A stretch of DNA of 64,000 nucleotides. Source: an uncultured Collinsella sp. GTDB lineage: Bacteria; Actinomycetota; Coriobacteriia; Coriobacteriales; Coriobacteriaceae. The position numbers were made by a program, and so were the translations under genes. The stretch spans positions 558,001 through 622,000 of the forward strand of contig UQTV01000001.1 of assembly GCA_900544095.1 (NCBI GenBank), given 5' to 3'. A model generated the notes under the pieces. That model was given only the letters and a program-made list of their open reading frames with translations, did not search any database and was not told where the DNA came from. This document shows positions 7,997 through 15,897 of this stretch, in pieces; the first letter of the stretch is position 1, and each line of letters opens with the position of its first letter.

Positions 7997-8009
7997 ATAT
8001 CTCCCCTAA

Positions 8010-8378
8010 CTACAGGGTCTCGGGAGCGAGCGAGACGATCTTCATGTACTTCTTGTCACGAAGCTCGCGAGCGACGGGCCCGAAAATACGGGTGCCGACG
8101 GGCGAACCATCGTTGTTGATGACAACGCAGGCGTTCTCATCAAAGCGAATGTAGGAGCCATCCTTGCGGCGGATCTCCTTAACGGTGCGAACGACGACGC
8201 AACGGACAACGTCCTTCTTCTTGACGTTGGCGCCAGGGGTAGCCTCCTGGACAGCACCGATGAACACATCGCCGATGCCTGCATAACGACGCTTGGAACC
8301 GCCAAGCACCTTGATGCAGCGAATCTTGCGAGCGCCGGAGTTGTCGGCGACGTTCAGCATGGTTTGCATCTGAATCAT
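8010..8378 (-). CDS. rplN: 50S ribosomal protein L14
   Basis: 122-residue L14, the standard length, starting MIQMQTMLNVADNSGARKI and containing the family block RRKDGSYIRFDENACVVIN. L14 sits at the subunit interface near helix 95. GGAGG precedes the ATG. In E. coli rplN opens the spc operon; here it follows rpsQ after a 118-bp structured gap and precedes rplX by 13 bp. Confidence 0.98.
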   Translation of the reverse strand: MIQMQTMLNVADNSGARKIRCIKVLGGSKRRYAGIGDVFIGAVQEATPGANVKKKDVVRCVVVRTVKEIRRKDGSYIRFDENACVVINNDGSPVGTRIFGPVARELRDKKYMKIVSLAPETL

Positions 8379-8393
8379 GGTAGATGTTCCTCC

Positions 8394-8490
8394 GAACTAA
8401 GAACCGAAGAGAGGTGCGCAGCCTTTATACGGCCCGTGGTATGCAAGCCAGGCATACGCACATCTTCGGAAACGTACAAGTCGTATGAGC
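8394..8490 (-). promoter_or_regulatory. structured rpsQ-rplN gap with possible internal promoter (S10/spc boundary)
   Basis: The minus strand carries nested inverted repeats. CCGAAGA pairs with TCTTCGG outside, GTGCG with CGCAC inside, and GTATGC with GCATAC innermost. TTGTAC and TATGCC 17 bases apart form a possible sigma70 promoter overlapping the left arm. The position matches the E. coli S10/spc operon boundary, so a start of the rplN-rplX transcript or an L14-region regulatory RNA is plausible. Confidence 0.45.
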
Positions 8491-8496
8491 GACTGC

Positions 8497-8757
8497 TTAT
8501 TTAGCGCGCTCGACGACCTCGATGAGGCGCCAACGCTTCATCTTGGACATAGGACGGGTCTCCATAACGCGGACGGTGTCGCCCACGCCAGCCGTGCACT
8601 CCTCGTCGTGAGCGTGCAGCTTCTTGGAGCTGGTCATCATCTTGCCGTACTTGGGGTGACGCTTGCGCTCGGTGATGGTGACAACGATGGTCTTGGCACC
8701 GGAGACGGAGGTAACGACACCCGTACGGACCTTACGCGAGTTACGCGAATCAGTCAT
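8497..8757 (-). CDS. rpsQ: 30S ribosomal protein S17
   Basis: 86-residue primary 16S rRNA-binding protein. The RKVRTGVVTSVSGAKTIVVT segment and the GDTVRVMETRPMSKMKRWRL block are diagnostic. AAGGAG lies upstream of the ATG at 8757. It is 16 bp after rpmC in the S10 operon. Confidence 0.98.
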   Translation of the reverse strand: MTDSRNSRKVRTGVVTSVSGAKTIVVTITERKRHPKYGKMMTSSKKLHAHDEECTAGVGDTVRVMETRPMSKMKRWRLIEVVERAK

Positions 8758-8773
8758 GTTCTCTCCTTAGGTC

Positions 8774-8989
8774 CTACTCGGCGACAGCGGACTTCTCCGC
8801 TGCGATCTCGCGGGCGCGCTGCTCCGTGAGGACGCGAGCGATGTCCTTCTTCACGGTGTTGACGCGAGCGGTGTTGTCCAGCTGGCTGGTGGCCATCTGG
8901 AAACGAAGGTTAAAGAGCTCGGCGCGCATTTCCTTCAGCTTCTCAACGAGCTGAGCGTCCGAGAGCTCACGAATCTCTGCGGGCTTCAT
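8774..8989 (-). CDS. rpmC: 50S ribosomal protein L29
   Basis: 71-residue L29, which lies near the polypeptide exit tunnel. MKPAEIRELSDAQLVEKL and AELFNLRFQMATSQLDNTAR are classic family segments. The ATG overlaps the rplP stop codon by one base (TAATG), implying translational coupling. Confidence 0.98.
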   Translation of the reverse strand: MKPAEIRELSDAQLVEKLKEMRAELFNLRFQMATSQLDNTARVNTVKKDIARVLTEQRAREIAAEKSAVAE

Positions 8990-9492
8990 TAGTTCTCCTC
9001 CTTGGCGGCGGCGGCGTCCTCAGCAGCCCACTTGGCCTCGAGAGCGGCCTCCTCAGCCATCTCCTTCTCGATGCGCTGCTCAGCGTTCTTGGCAGCAACA
9101 ATCTTGGTCTTGATGGGAAGCTTGTGCTGTGCAAGACGCAGAGCCTCGCGAGCGACCTCCTCGGGCACGCCCTTGACCTCGAACATGATGCGGCCGGGCT
9201 TGACGACGGCCACCCACTCCTCGGGGTTACCCTTACCAGAACCCATGCGAGTCTCGGCAGGCTTCTTGGTGATGGGCTTATCGGGGAAGATCGTGATGTA
9301 GACACGACCGCCACGCTTCATGTAGCGGGTCATGGCAATACGAGCGGCCTCGATCTGACGGTTGGTGATCCAATGGGCCTCGAGAGCCTGGATACCAAAC
9401 TCGCCGAAATGCAGCTCGGTATTACCCTTGGCCTGGCCCTTCATGGAGCCACGCTGCACCTTGCGGTGAAGAATACGCTTAGGGGCAAGCAC
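8989..9492 (-). CDS. rplP: 50S ribosomal protein L16
   Basis: 167-residue L16, which helps form the A-site and organises 5S rRNA contacts. MLAPKRILHRKVQRGSMKG and ITKKPAETRMGSGKGNPEEW are diagnostic. It is about 25 residues longer than the usual 137-144 because of an Ala/Glu/Lys-rich tail after LPIKTKIV. The start is GTG at 9492, overlapping the rpsC stop by one base (TAGTG). Confidence 0.98.
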   Translation of the reverse strand: MLAPKRILHRKVQRGSMKGQAKGNTELHFGEFGIQALEAHWITNRQIEAARIAMTRYMKRGGRVYITIFPDKPITKKPAETRMGSGKGNPEEWVAVVKPGRIMFEVKGVPEEVAREALRLAQHKLPIKTKIVAAKNAEQRIEKEMAEEAALEAKWAAEDAAAAKEEN

Positions 9493-10202
9493 TACTGACC
9501 CCTCCTCTCGGAGTTACGACGACGAGGACGGGAAGAGCCCTCGAGTGCAGGGTTGGGAACAGGCTGGCCCGGGAGCTTCTCGCCCAGGTAGATCCAGACC
9601 TTCACGCCGCAAGCGCCCATGGTGGTGCTGGCGACAGCCGTGCCGTAGTCGATCTTGGCACGGAGGGTGTGCAGAGGTACGCGACCCTCACGGTACCACT
9701 CACGACGACCCATCTCGGCACCGCCGAGACGACCGGAGCACTGGATACGGATGCCCTTGGCGCCGGCCTTGCGGGCGGACTGGACAGCCTTGCGCATAGC
9801 GCGACGGAAGGCAACGCGGCCCTCGAGCTGCTCGGCGATAGACTGAGCAACGAGGTTGGCGTCGAGCTCGGGGCGCTTGATCTCGACAACGTCGACGGAG
9901 AGCTGGCCCTTGGAGACGCCAGCAACCTTCTCGAGCTCGGTGCGGAGGGTATCGATCTCGGCACCCTTCTTACCGATGACAACGCCGGGGCGAGCGGTGA
10001 GGATGATGACCTTCACCTTGTCGCCAGCGCGCTCGATCTCGACGCGGGAGACAGCTGCGCGGGAAAGACGCTTCTCGAGGTACTTGCGGATCTCGAGATC
10101 GTTACCGAGGGTCTTAGCGTAATCCTTCTCTGCGAACCAGCGGGAGCGCCAGTTCTCGGTGATGCCAAGACGGAAGCCGGTGGGGTAGACTTTCTGACCC
10201 AT
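9492..10202 (-). CDS. rpsC: 30S ribosomal protein S3
   Basis: 236-residue S3 with the KH domain (RPGVVIGKKGAEIDTLRTEL) and the C-terminal block RIQCSGRLGGAEMGRREWYR. It lines the mRNA entry channel. A basic tail ending SRPRRRNSERRGQ extends the C-terminus. ATG 10202; rplV ends 6 bp upstream. Confidence 0.98.
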   Translation of the reverse strand: MGQKVYPTGFRLGITENWRSRWFAEKDYAKTLGNDLEIRKYLEKRLSRAAVSRVEIERAGDKVKVIILTARPGVVIGKKGAEIDTLRTELEKVAGVSKGQLSVDVVEIKRPELDANLVAQSIAEQLEGRVAFRRAMRKAVQSARKAGAKGIRIQCSGRLGGAEMGRREWYREGRVPLHTLRAKIDYGTAVASTTMGACGVKVWIYLGEKLPGQPVPNPALEGSSRPRRRNSERRGQ

Positions 10203-10208
10203 ACAGCT

Positions 10209-10580
10209 TTACGCCTCCTTTCGAGGAGCAACGACGACGGTGATGTGGGAAGTACGCTTCAGAATGCGAGAAGCGGAACCCTTGGCGCGGGGACGGATGC
10301 GCTTAAGCGTCGGACCCTCGTCAACATAGGCAGCGGCGACAACCAGGTTGTCGGCACGCAGACCGTTGTTGTTCTCGGCGTTCGCAACGGCGGAACGGAG
10401 AACCTTCTCGACATCCACGGCGACGGCGCGGTCGCAGAAGTGGAGGATGTCGAAGGCCTGAGCGACAGGCTTGCGGCGGATCAGATCGACCACCAGGCGG
10501 GCCTTGCTGGGGGAAACACGCACGTACTTAGCGACGGCGCGAACCTCGGTGGCCTCAGTTTCAATAGACTTAGTTGCCAT
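10209..10580 (-). CDS. rplV: 50S ribosomal protein L22
   Basis: 123-residue L22, whose beta-hairpin lines the exit tunnel. YVRVSPSKARLVVDLIRRK and the GPTLKRIRPRAKGSASRILK hairpin region are characteristic. Macrolide-resistance changes map to this hairpin in other bacteria; nothing abnormal is seen here. It is 14 bp downstream of rpsS. Confidence 0.98.
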   Translation of the reverse strand: MATKSIETEATEVRAVAKYVRVSPSKARLVVDLIRRKPVAQAFDILHFCDRAVAVDVEKVLRSAVANAENNNGLRADNLVVAAAYVDEGPTLKRIRPRAKGSASRILKRTSHITVVVAPRKEA

Positions 10581-10594
10581 TTACGGTTAACCCC

Positions 10595-10855
10595 CTATTT
10601 GGCCTTGTGGCCACGGAACGTACGAGTCGGCGCGAACTCGCCGAGCTTGTGACCAACCATGGACTCGGTAACATACACGGGCACATGCTTGCGGCCGTCG
10701 TGGACGGCGATGGTGTGACCAACCATCTCGGGGAAGATGGTGGACGCGCGGGACCAGGTCTTCACGACGTCCTTCTTGCCAGCCTCGTTCATCGCGGTGA
10801 TACGCGAGAGAAGGCGAGTCTCCACGAACGGGCCCTTTTTGAGACTTCTGCTCAT
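10595..10855 (-). CDS. rpsS: 30S ribosomal protein S19
   Basis: 86-residue S19 in the head of the small subunit, starting MSRSLKKGPFVETRLLSRI with the family block IFPEMVGHTIAVHDGRKHVP. ATG 10855 has GGAGAAAG upstream. It is 32 bp after rplB. Confidence 0.98.
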   Translation of the reverse strand: MSRSLKKGPFVETRLLSRITAMNEAGKKDVVKTWSRASTIFPEMVGHTIAVHDGRKHVPVYVTESMVGHKLGEFAPTRTFRGHKAK

Positions 10856-10887
10856 AAGTGCTTTCTCCTAAAACTCGGTATCTGAAA

Positions 10888-11718
10888 TTACTTCTTACGG
10901 CGACGAATGATGTGCTGGTTCGAGACCTTCTTCTTCTTGCGCGTACGAAGGCCCTTCGTCGGCTTACCCCAGGGAGTAACAGAGGGACGACCAGAGGTGT
11001 GGTTCTTGCCCTCGCCACCGCCGTGCGGGTGGTCGACAGGGTTCATGACGGTACCGCGGACGGTCGGGCGCACGTTCAAGTGACGCTTACGGCCGGCCTT
11101 GCCGATGACGATGTTGGCGTGATCGGCGTTGCCGACCTCACCGACGGTGGCGCGGCAGGTAACGAGGATGCGGCGCATCTCGGAGGAAGGCATACGGACG
11201 ATGGCGTACTTGCCCTCCTTACCCATCAGCTGGCAGGAGTTACCGGCGGAACGGGCGATAGCAGCGCCCTTGCCCGGCTGGAACTCGACGGCGTGGATGA
11301 GCGTACCGACGGGGATGTCGGCGAGGGGCAGAGCGTTGCCCGGCTTGATGTCGGCGTCAGAACCGGACATGACGGTCTGACCGACCTCGAGGCCCTTGGG
11401 GGCCAGGATGTAGCGCTTCTCACCGTCAGCGTAGTGCAGCAGAGCGATGCGAGCGGAACGGTTCGGATCGTACTCGATCGTGGCAACCTTGGCGGGCACG
11501 CCGTCCTTGTTGCGCTTGAAGTCGATCACGCGGTAACGACGCTTCACGCCGCCGCCCTGGTGGCGGGTGGTGATGCGGCCGTTGTTGTTACGACCGGCCT
11601 TCTTGGGCAGGGGCTCGAGAAGAGACTTCTCGGGCTTGGTGCAGGTGATCTCGGAGAAATCGGAGATCGTCTGCCAACGCCTACCAGCGGAGGTCGGCTT
11701 AAGGTGCTTTACAGCCAT
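10888..11718 (-). CDS. rplB: 50S ribosomal protein L2
   Basis: 276-residue L2, the canonical length, required for subunit association and peptidyl-transferase assembly. It contains TSAGRRWQTISDFSEI, the RNA-binding GRNNNGRITTRHQGGGVKRR and the C-terminal HPHGGGEGKN with the conserved His. I place the start at ATG 11718 (MAVKHLKPTSAGRR), behind AAAGGGATT, rather than at an in-frame upstream codon, because family alignment begins there. Confidence 0.97.
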   Translation of the reverse strand: MAVKHLKPTSAGRRWQTISDFSEITCTKPEKSLLEPLPKKAGRNNNGRITTRHQGGGVKRRYRVIDFKRNKDGVPAKVATIEYDPNRSARIALLHYADGEKRYILAPKGLEVGQTVMSGSDADIKPGNALPLADIPVGTLIHAVEFQPGKGAAIARSAGNSCQLMGKEGKYAIVRMPSSEMRRILVTCRATVGEVGNADHANIVIGKAGRKRHLNVRPTVRGTVMNPVDHPHGGGEGKNHTSGRPSVTPWGKPTKGLRTRKKKKVSNQHIIRRRKK

Positions 11719-11897
11719 TACAATCCCTTTCAATAGGAATCCGTTAGCCATCGCAGACAGGGATTCGAGGTTCTGCCTCGGGTGCGATGACACCGGACGT
11801 ATACACGGTTCCGGGCGTGTCCATTTTATACGCCCAAAACCTTGAGCTCTCGCCTCCCCTATTTGGGAGGCATGAGCTCACTCAACAGCAGCGAGTC
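11719..11897 (-). promoter_or_regulatory. structured 179-nt rplW-rplB intercistronic region
   Basis: In the transcript, GAGCTC...GAGCTC encloses GCCTCCC...GGGAGGC. A second hairpin, GGGCGT...ACGCCC, carries an AT-rich TATAAAAT loop. A third potential stem is ATCGCA...TGCGAT. Other gaps in this operon are mostly 0-50 bp, so this one stands out as a likely regulatory leader, processing site or internal promoter. Confidence 0.5.
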
Positions 11898-12185
11898 TTA
11901 GGCCTGGTTGCCAAAGACCTCGATGGTGTCGCCCTCGGCCAGCGTGACGATGGCCTTCTTCCAAGAACGGGTCTTGCCGGCGACATAGCGCACGCGCTTG
12001 GTCTTGGGCTTGACCGTCAGGGTGTTCACGCGAACGACCTTGACGCCGAAGATCTCCTCGACAGCGTCCTTGATCTGATACTTGTTAGCATCCTTGGCGA
12101 CCTCGAACGTGTACTTGTTCTGCTCCATGCCGGAGAAGGAACGCTCGGACACGATCGGACGGATGATGATCTCGTGGGCGGTCAT
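11898..12185 (-). CDS. rplW: 50S ribosomal protein L23
   Basis: 95-residue L23, which docks trigger factor and SRP at the exit tunnel. Family segments include IIRPIVSERSF, YTFEVAKDANKYQIKDAVEE and VKVVRVNTLTVKPKTKR. The start ATG directly follows the rplD stop codon (TAA ATG). Confidence 0.98.
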   Translation of the reverse strand: MTAHEIIIRPIVSERSFSGMEQNKYTFEVAKDANKYQIKDAVEEIFGVKVVRVNTLTVKPKTKRVRYVAGKTRSWKKAIVTLAEGDTIEVFGNQA

Positions 12186-12812
12186 TTATGCAAGCACCTC
12201 CCCGAAGTGAGCGGCGATGTCGGCGGGCATCAGCACAGCGTTGTTGTTGACGAGATCGTAGGTGTTGGCCTCGTCGGCGGTGATGATGAACGTCTTGGGA
12301 ATGTTGCGGAACGACAGGTAGGCGTTGACGTCCTCATCGCGAACGATGATGGTCAGACGCTTGCCCTCAAGGCCGAGAGCCTTGAGCATGGCGACGGCAG
12401 CCTTGGTGGAAGGCTTCTCGAAGCCGTAGTCGTCGACGAGCACGAGCTCGCCATCGGCCAGCTTGGCGGACAGCGCGGAGCGCATAGCCAGCTTGACCTC
12501 CTTGTTGTTCATACGCTTAGCGTAGGAACGGGGCTTGGGGGCGAAGACAACGCCACCGTGACGCCACTGGGCAGCACGGATGGAACCCTGGCGGGCACGG
12601 CCGGTGCCCTTCTGACGCCAAGGCTTCTTGCCGCCACCGGAAACCTCAGAGCGGCCCTTAGCGGACTGGGTGCCCTGACGCCAAGAGGCCATCTGGCACT
12701 TGACGATGTGGTGCATAACGTGGATGTTCGGCTCGATGCCGTACACCTCAGCGGCGAGCTCGGCCTCGGCGACCTTCTTGCCCTCGCTGTTCTTTACTTC
12801 AAACTTTGCCAT
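12186..12812 (-). CDS. rplD: 50S ribosomal protein L4
   Basis: 208-residue L4. The tunnel loop shows KGRSEVSGGGKKPWRQKGTG and RARQGSIRAAQWRHGG; the C-terminal globular region has ALGLEGKRLTIIV. In E. coli L4 represses the S10 operon through a leader. The equivalent leader here would lie upstream of rplC (see 13480-13740). AAGGAGAA precedes the ATG. Confidence 0.98.
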   Translation of the reverse strand: MAKFEVKNSEGKKVAEAELAAEVYGIEPNIHVMHHIVKCQMASWRQGTQSAKGRSEVSGGGKKPWRQKGTGRARQGSIRAAQWRHGGVVFAPKPRSYAKRMNNKEVKLAMRSALSAKLADGELVLVDDYGFEKPSTKAAVAMLKALGLEGKRLTIIVRDEDVNAYLSFRNIPKTFIITADEANTYDLVNNNAVLMPADIAAHFGEVLA

Positions 12813-12858
12813 TTAAGTGTTCTCCTTGGTATGACGCTGGGCTAAATGGGCTGGGCCC

Positions 12859-13479
12859 TTAGGCCATACGGATGGCGACGAGACCATTCTTGGCACCCGG
12901 GACAGCGCCCTTGACCAAGATGAGGTTCTGCTCGGCATCGATGCGGACAACGGAAAGGTTCTTGACGGTAACGCGCTCGTTACCCATGTGACCGGCCATC
13001 TTGACGCCCTTGAGGACGCGCGCAGGATAGGCGCACTGACCGATAGAACCGGGGTGACGCTGGAAGTGAGAACCATGCGTCATAGGACCGCGGCGCTGAC
13101 CCCAGCGCTTGATGCGACCCTGGAAGCCCTTACCCTTGGAGGTACCGATGACGTCGACCTTCTCGACATCAGCGAAATCAGCGACGGTGACGACCTCGCC
13201 GACCTTGTGCTCCTCGCCGTTCTCGACGCGGACCTCACGAAGGAAGCGGACAGGCTCGACGCCGGCCTTGGCGAAGTGACCAGCCATGGGCTTGTTCACG
13301 TTCTTGGCCTTGATGTCGCCGAAACCGATCTGGACGGCGTCATAGCCGTCGGTTGCCTGAGTTTTAACCTGCGAGACAGCGCAGGGGCCAGCCTGGATGA
13401 CCGTGACGGGAACGACGTTGTCGTCCTCGTCCCAAACCTGGGTCATGCCAATCTTGCGGCCGAGAATCATGCTGATCAA
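12859..13479 (-). CDS. rplC: 50S ribosomal protein L3 (first gene of the operon)
   Basis: 206-residue L3 when read from TTG 13479 (MISMILGRKIGMTQVWDE). It contains the SKGKGFQGRIKRWGQRRGPM block with the methylatable-Gln region near the peptidyl-transferase centre. An in-frame ATG at 13470 gives 203 residues. I prefer TTG because the only Shine-Dalgarno-like GGGA sits 7 bases before it and 16 before the ATG. rpsJ, which usually precedes rplC, is at 27.4 kb instead. Confidence 0.95.
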   Translation of the reverse strand: MISMILGRKIGMTQVWDEDDNVVPVTVIQAGPCAVSQVKTQATDGYDAVQIGFGDIKAKNVNKPMAGHFAKAGVEPVRFLREVRVENGEEHKVGEVVTVADFADVEKVDVIGTSKGKGFQGRIKRWGQRRGPMTHGSHFQRHPGSIGQCAYPARVLKGVKMAGHMGNERVTVKNLSVVRIDAEQNLILVKGAVPGAKNGLVAIRMA

Positions 13480-13575
13480 GATATGATCCCAACTCTCGCG
13501 TGGTCTTGGGACAATGCGTACACCACCGAGCGTACGCCCCTAGAGGACCACTACTTACACGACGTGCTCCCCAGT

Positions 13576-13604
13576 CTTGTATTGCGTCCGGACTACCTGA
13601 CAAC
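13576..13604 (-). promoter_or_regulatory. candidate rplC operon promoter
   Basis: TTGTCA (13599-13604) and TACAAG (13576-13581), 17 bp apart, on the minus strand. The TATACT at 13663-13668 is an alternative -10 without a clear -35. Either would leave a transcribed leader of roughly 100-180 nt. Confidence 0.35.
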
Positions 13605-13743
13605 CCTATTAAGCAGGCATTTTGTCCAGCCAGAATACTCCCCTGGTTACACACAGCTGTTTAGTATACACGGCTGCGGGCGTATCCATCGAGATTCATA
13701 TTTCACTCACATTGTTTACGCAGGTAAAGTGCGTGGAGTCGCC

Positions 13744-13889
13744 TGGGCTTGGCAGAGGGGCAGCGAAATATATTAAGTTTGCTGCTCTACAGTCCTGCGC
13801 AAGACGGAAAGCACATTAAGTGCTTTCCTTTGCGTGCGGAACTCGCGACAAACTTAATATATTTCGCCGCCCCTCTGCCAAGCTCGGGA
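13744..13889. repeat. long palindrome A (shared-core element) upstream of rplC
   Basis: A nested inverted repeat of about 146 bp. The outer arm CTTGGCAGAGGGGC...GCCCCTCTGCCAAG is continuous with AAATATATTAAGTTTG pairing with CAAACTTAATATATTT. The inside shows CTGCTCTACAGTCCTG on the left, GTGCGGAACTCGCGA on the right, and an apical stem GGAAAGCAC-ATTAA-GTGCTTTCC. The core is shared with elements at 31018 and 44119; the outer arms are unique to this locus. Confidence 0.9.
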
Positions 13890-13927
13890 GACGACACGTT
13901 GATGTCTGCTTAACTCTGCTCGCTCAG

Positions 13928-14554
13928 CTAATTACTTTGTTGAGGGTCCACTATTTGCTGGAGGGTGAACTGGCATTGCATTGGCTCGCCTTCTGCTTGT
14001 GGCTTTGCCTCTTCAAAACCGAAGATCATGATGGCGCAATTGGGGAGTTTTGCTGGGAGCTCGAAACCCTCTGGGGCTGCAGCCTTGATGAATTGGCGGC
14101 TGGCGCTGCCGTGGCTTACTGCTAGGAGGGTTTCGATGCCCTCGGCGCCCATGAGATTGGTGAGGGTACCTACCATGCGTTCTTGCAGTGCGCGGCTTCC
14201 TTCTCCTCCGAAGGGGACCAGGTCCTCGCCCGGGTCCCAGACATCGGTGGGCAGGGCGTCGTGGGGGCCTTCTTCGAAGGTACCGTAGCTGCGCTCGATG
14301 ATGCCTTCGCAGGGCTCGACTGCTGTGTCCGGGCCGAGGAGCTCGCATGCGACGAGCTGAGCTGTGTCCATGGCTCGGCCTAAGGGCGAAGAGACCACTT
14401 TGTCGGGAACGACGCCGTGGTCCTTGAGCCATGCGGCCGCCATTCCCGCTTGTTTCCGGCCCAGGTCGGTCAACGGAGAATCGCAGCGGCCCTGGACGAG
14501 CTTTTTGACGTTGAATTCTGTCTGACCGTGGCGGAGTAGATATAGACGCTTCAT
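13928..14554 (-). CDS. histidine phosphatase (phosphoglycerate-mutase-like) family protein
   Basis: 208-residue cytoplasmic phosphatase or mutase. The phosphohistidine motif is LLRHGQTEFN at residues 6-15, the second catalytic His is in AVSHGSASRQF, and SSPLGRAMDTA is the internal Arg region. Family members act on phosphosugars, phosphoglycerate or cobalamin intermediates, so the substrate is open. Its 3' end abuts palindrome A. The coding strand is comparatively rich in A-ending codons (GCA, CCA, CAA) toward the 3' end. Confidence 0.85.
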   Translation of the reverse strand: MKRLYLLRHGQTEFNVKKLVQGRCDSPLTDLGRKQAGMAAAWLKDHGVVPDKVVSSPLGRAMDTAQLVACELLGPDTAVEPCEGIIERSYGTFEEGPHDALPTDVWDPGEDLVPFGGEGSRALQERMVGTLTNLMGAEGIETLLAVSHGSASRQFIKAAAPEGFELPAKLPNCAIMIFGFEEAKPQAEGEPMQCQFTLQQIVDPQQSN

Positions 14555-14593
14555 GCTCTCCCCTTCTGTATAACCTACTTTACTGGCGCAGTC

Positions 14594-15748
14594 CTATTCG
14601 TGGGTATGCCCTACGTAGTCTTCGTCGATCGTGATCTTGGCAATCGACTTGGGATATTCGGATTCGACACGTTTCGCCAACGCGCGCCTTAGGTCCTCGG
14701 CGCTCAACGCCAAATCCGAGGGACGTACGCAGTCAAAGATCACATTGGTGTGCGTGGGGCCCGGTACGCAACGCAAGTCGTGAATCGAAAGGCGGCTATC
14801 AATCTCCTGAGCCATGGCGTTAATGCGCAAGCGCATGCTTGCCACCTTTGGGTCATCGGTCACGATGGGATCGTAATGAAGCGTGACGATCAAGCCGTCT
14901 TCGGCCCTAAACGACTGCTCGATGTTATCGAGCGTGTCGTGACTTTCCAGCGGGCTGGCCTCGGCTGCCATCTCGGCGTGAGCGCTTGCGAACTTCCTGC
15001 CCGGGCCGTAGTCGTGAACCATCAAATCGTGAACGCCCAAAACGCCGGGGTAGCTCATGATCTTGTCTCGAATGTGCTTGACCAGCTTAGGATCGGGCGC
15101 CTGGCCCAAAAGCGGGCTCACCGTATCCTGGATGAGCTCAAAACCACTCCAGCCGATATAGGCGCCAACGGCAAGGCCGACCCAAGCATCAAGATTGATG
15201 CGCGTCACCTGCGAAACAATTGCGCACGCCAGCACAGCACCCGTAGCAAGAACATCGTTCTTTGAGTCCTGAGCGGTCGCACGCAACGTCTCGGACTCAA
15301 TGCGGTCACCGAGCTTTTGGTTGAGGGCCGCCATCCACAGCTTTACGACCATCGAAAGCACTAGAACTGCCACCAGGGCAAGCGAGAACTCGACAGGTTC
15401 CGGGTTGACGATACGCTCAACCGAGGACTTCACCAGTTCGATGCCAATAAGCAGCACGAGCGCCGCCACAACCAGACCCGAGAGATACTCGTAGCGGCCA
15501 TGTCCGTAAGGATGCTCGGGGTCGGCCGGCTTGCTCGCCAGCCTAAAGCCCAGCACGCTCACGATATTCGAGCTGGCATCGGACAGGTTGTTCATGGCAT
15601 CCGCCACGATCGAAACCGATCCCGACAGCACGCCAATTACGCCCTTCGCAGCACAAAGCGCAACATTGGCGAGAATACACACCACGCCCGTCAACGTGCC
15701 CACGCGCGCACGGTCGCCCTGCGCACGACGAACAATCCACTCAACCAT
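14594..15748 (-). CDS. cation diffusion facilitator (CDF) metal transporter
   Basis: 384-residue membrane efflux carrier for divalent metals (Zn, Mn, Fe or Cd). TM regions include GVLSGSVSIVADAMNNLSDA, carrying the metal-site Asp residues, followed by the family HPYGHGRYEYLSGL block and a second DxxxD region (ATAQDSKNDVLATGA). A soluble C-terminal domain of about 170 residues is longer than usual. ATG 15748 follows a GGGGGCGG stretch. It is 39 bp upstream of the phosphatase gene. Confidence 0.9.
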   Translation of the reverse strand: MVEWIVRRAQGDRARVGTLTGVVCILANVALCAAKGVIGVLSGSVSIVADAMNNLSDASSNIVSVLGFRLASKPADPEHPYGHGRYEYLSGLVVAALVLLIGIELVKSSVERIVNPEPVEFSLALVAVLVLSMVVKLWMAALNQKLGDRIESETLRATAQDSKNDVLATGAVLACAIVSQVTRINLDAWVGLAVGAYIGWSGFELIQDTVSPLLGQAPDPKLVKHIRDKIMSYPGVLGVHDLMVHDYGPGRKFASAHAEMAAEASPLESHDTLDNIEQSFRAEDGLIVTLHYDPIVTDDPKVASMRLRINAMAQEIDSRLSIHDLRCVPGPTHTNVIFDCVRPSDLALSAEDLRRALAKRVESEYPKSIAKITIDEDYVGHTHE

Positions 15749-15826
15749 CTATATCCGCCCCCACGGTACTACCTATATATCTATTGCTCAAACGGATTGT
15801 AGTGTAGCCACTTTGCCCCACAGATA

Positions 15827-15860
15827 CAAAAAGGCCGCAACCCACACGGGCCACGACCTT
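15827..15860 (-). terminator. terminator after PTS EIIC gene
   Basis: On the minus strand AAGGTCGTGG pairs imperfectly with TTGCGGCCTT, followed by TTTTTG. It lies 37 bp downstream of the EIIC stop codon. Confidence 0.65.
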
Positions 15861-15897
15861 GGAACATGACAAAGAAATCGCCCTTTGTCGCACGGGT

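Larger units (their letters stand above)
13480..13927. other. 448-bp region: rplC leader/promoter and palindrome A
   Basis: The half next to rplC (13480-13740) should hold the operon promoter and leader. A TATACT -10-like hexamer reads on the minus strand at 13663-13668, and a TTGTCA/TACAAG pair with 17 bp spacing lies at 13599-13604 and 13576-13581. A GCGTAC...GTACGC hairpin sits at 13516-13537. The half next to the phosphatase gene holds palindrome A. No gene seen. Confidence 0.6.
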
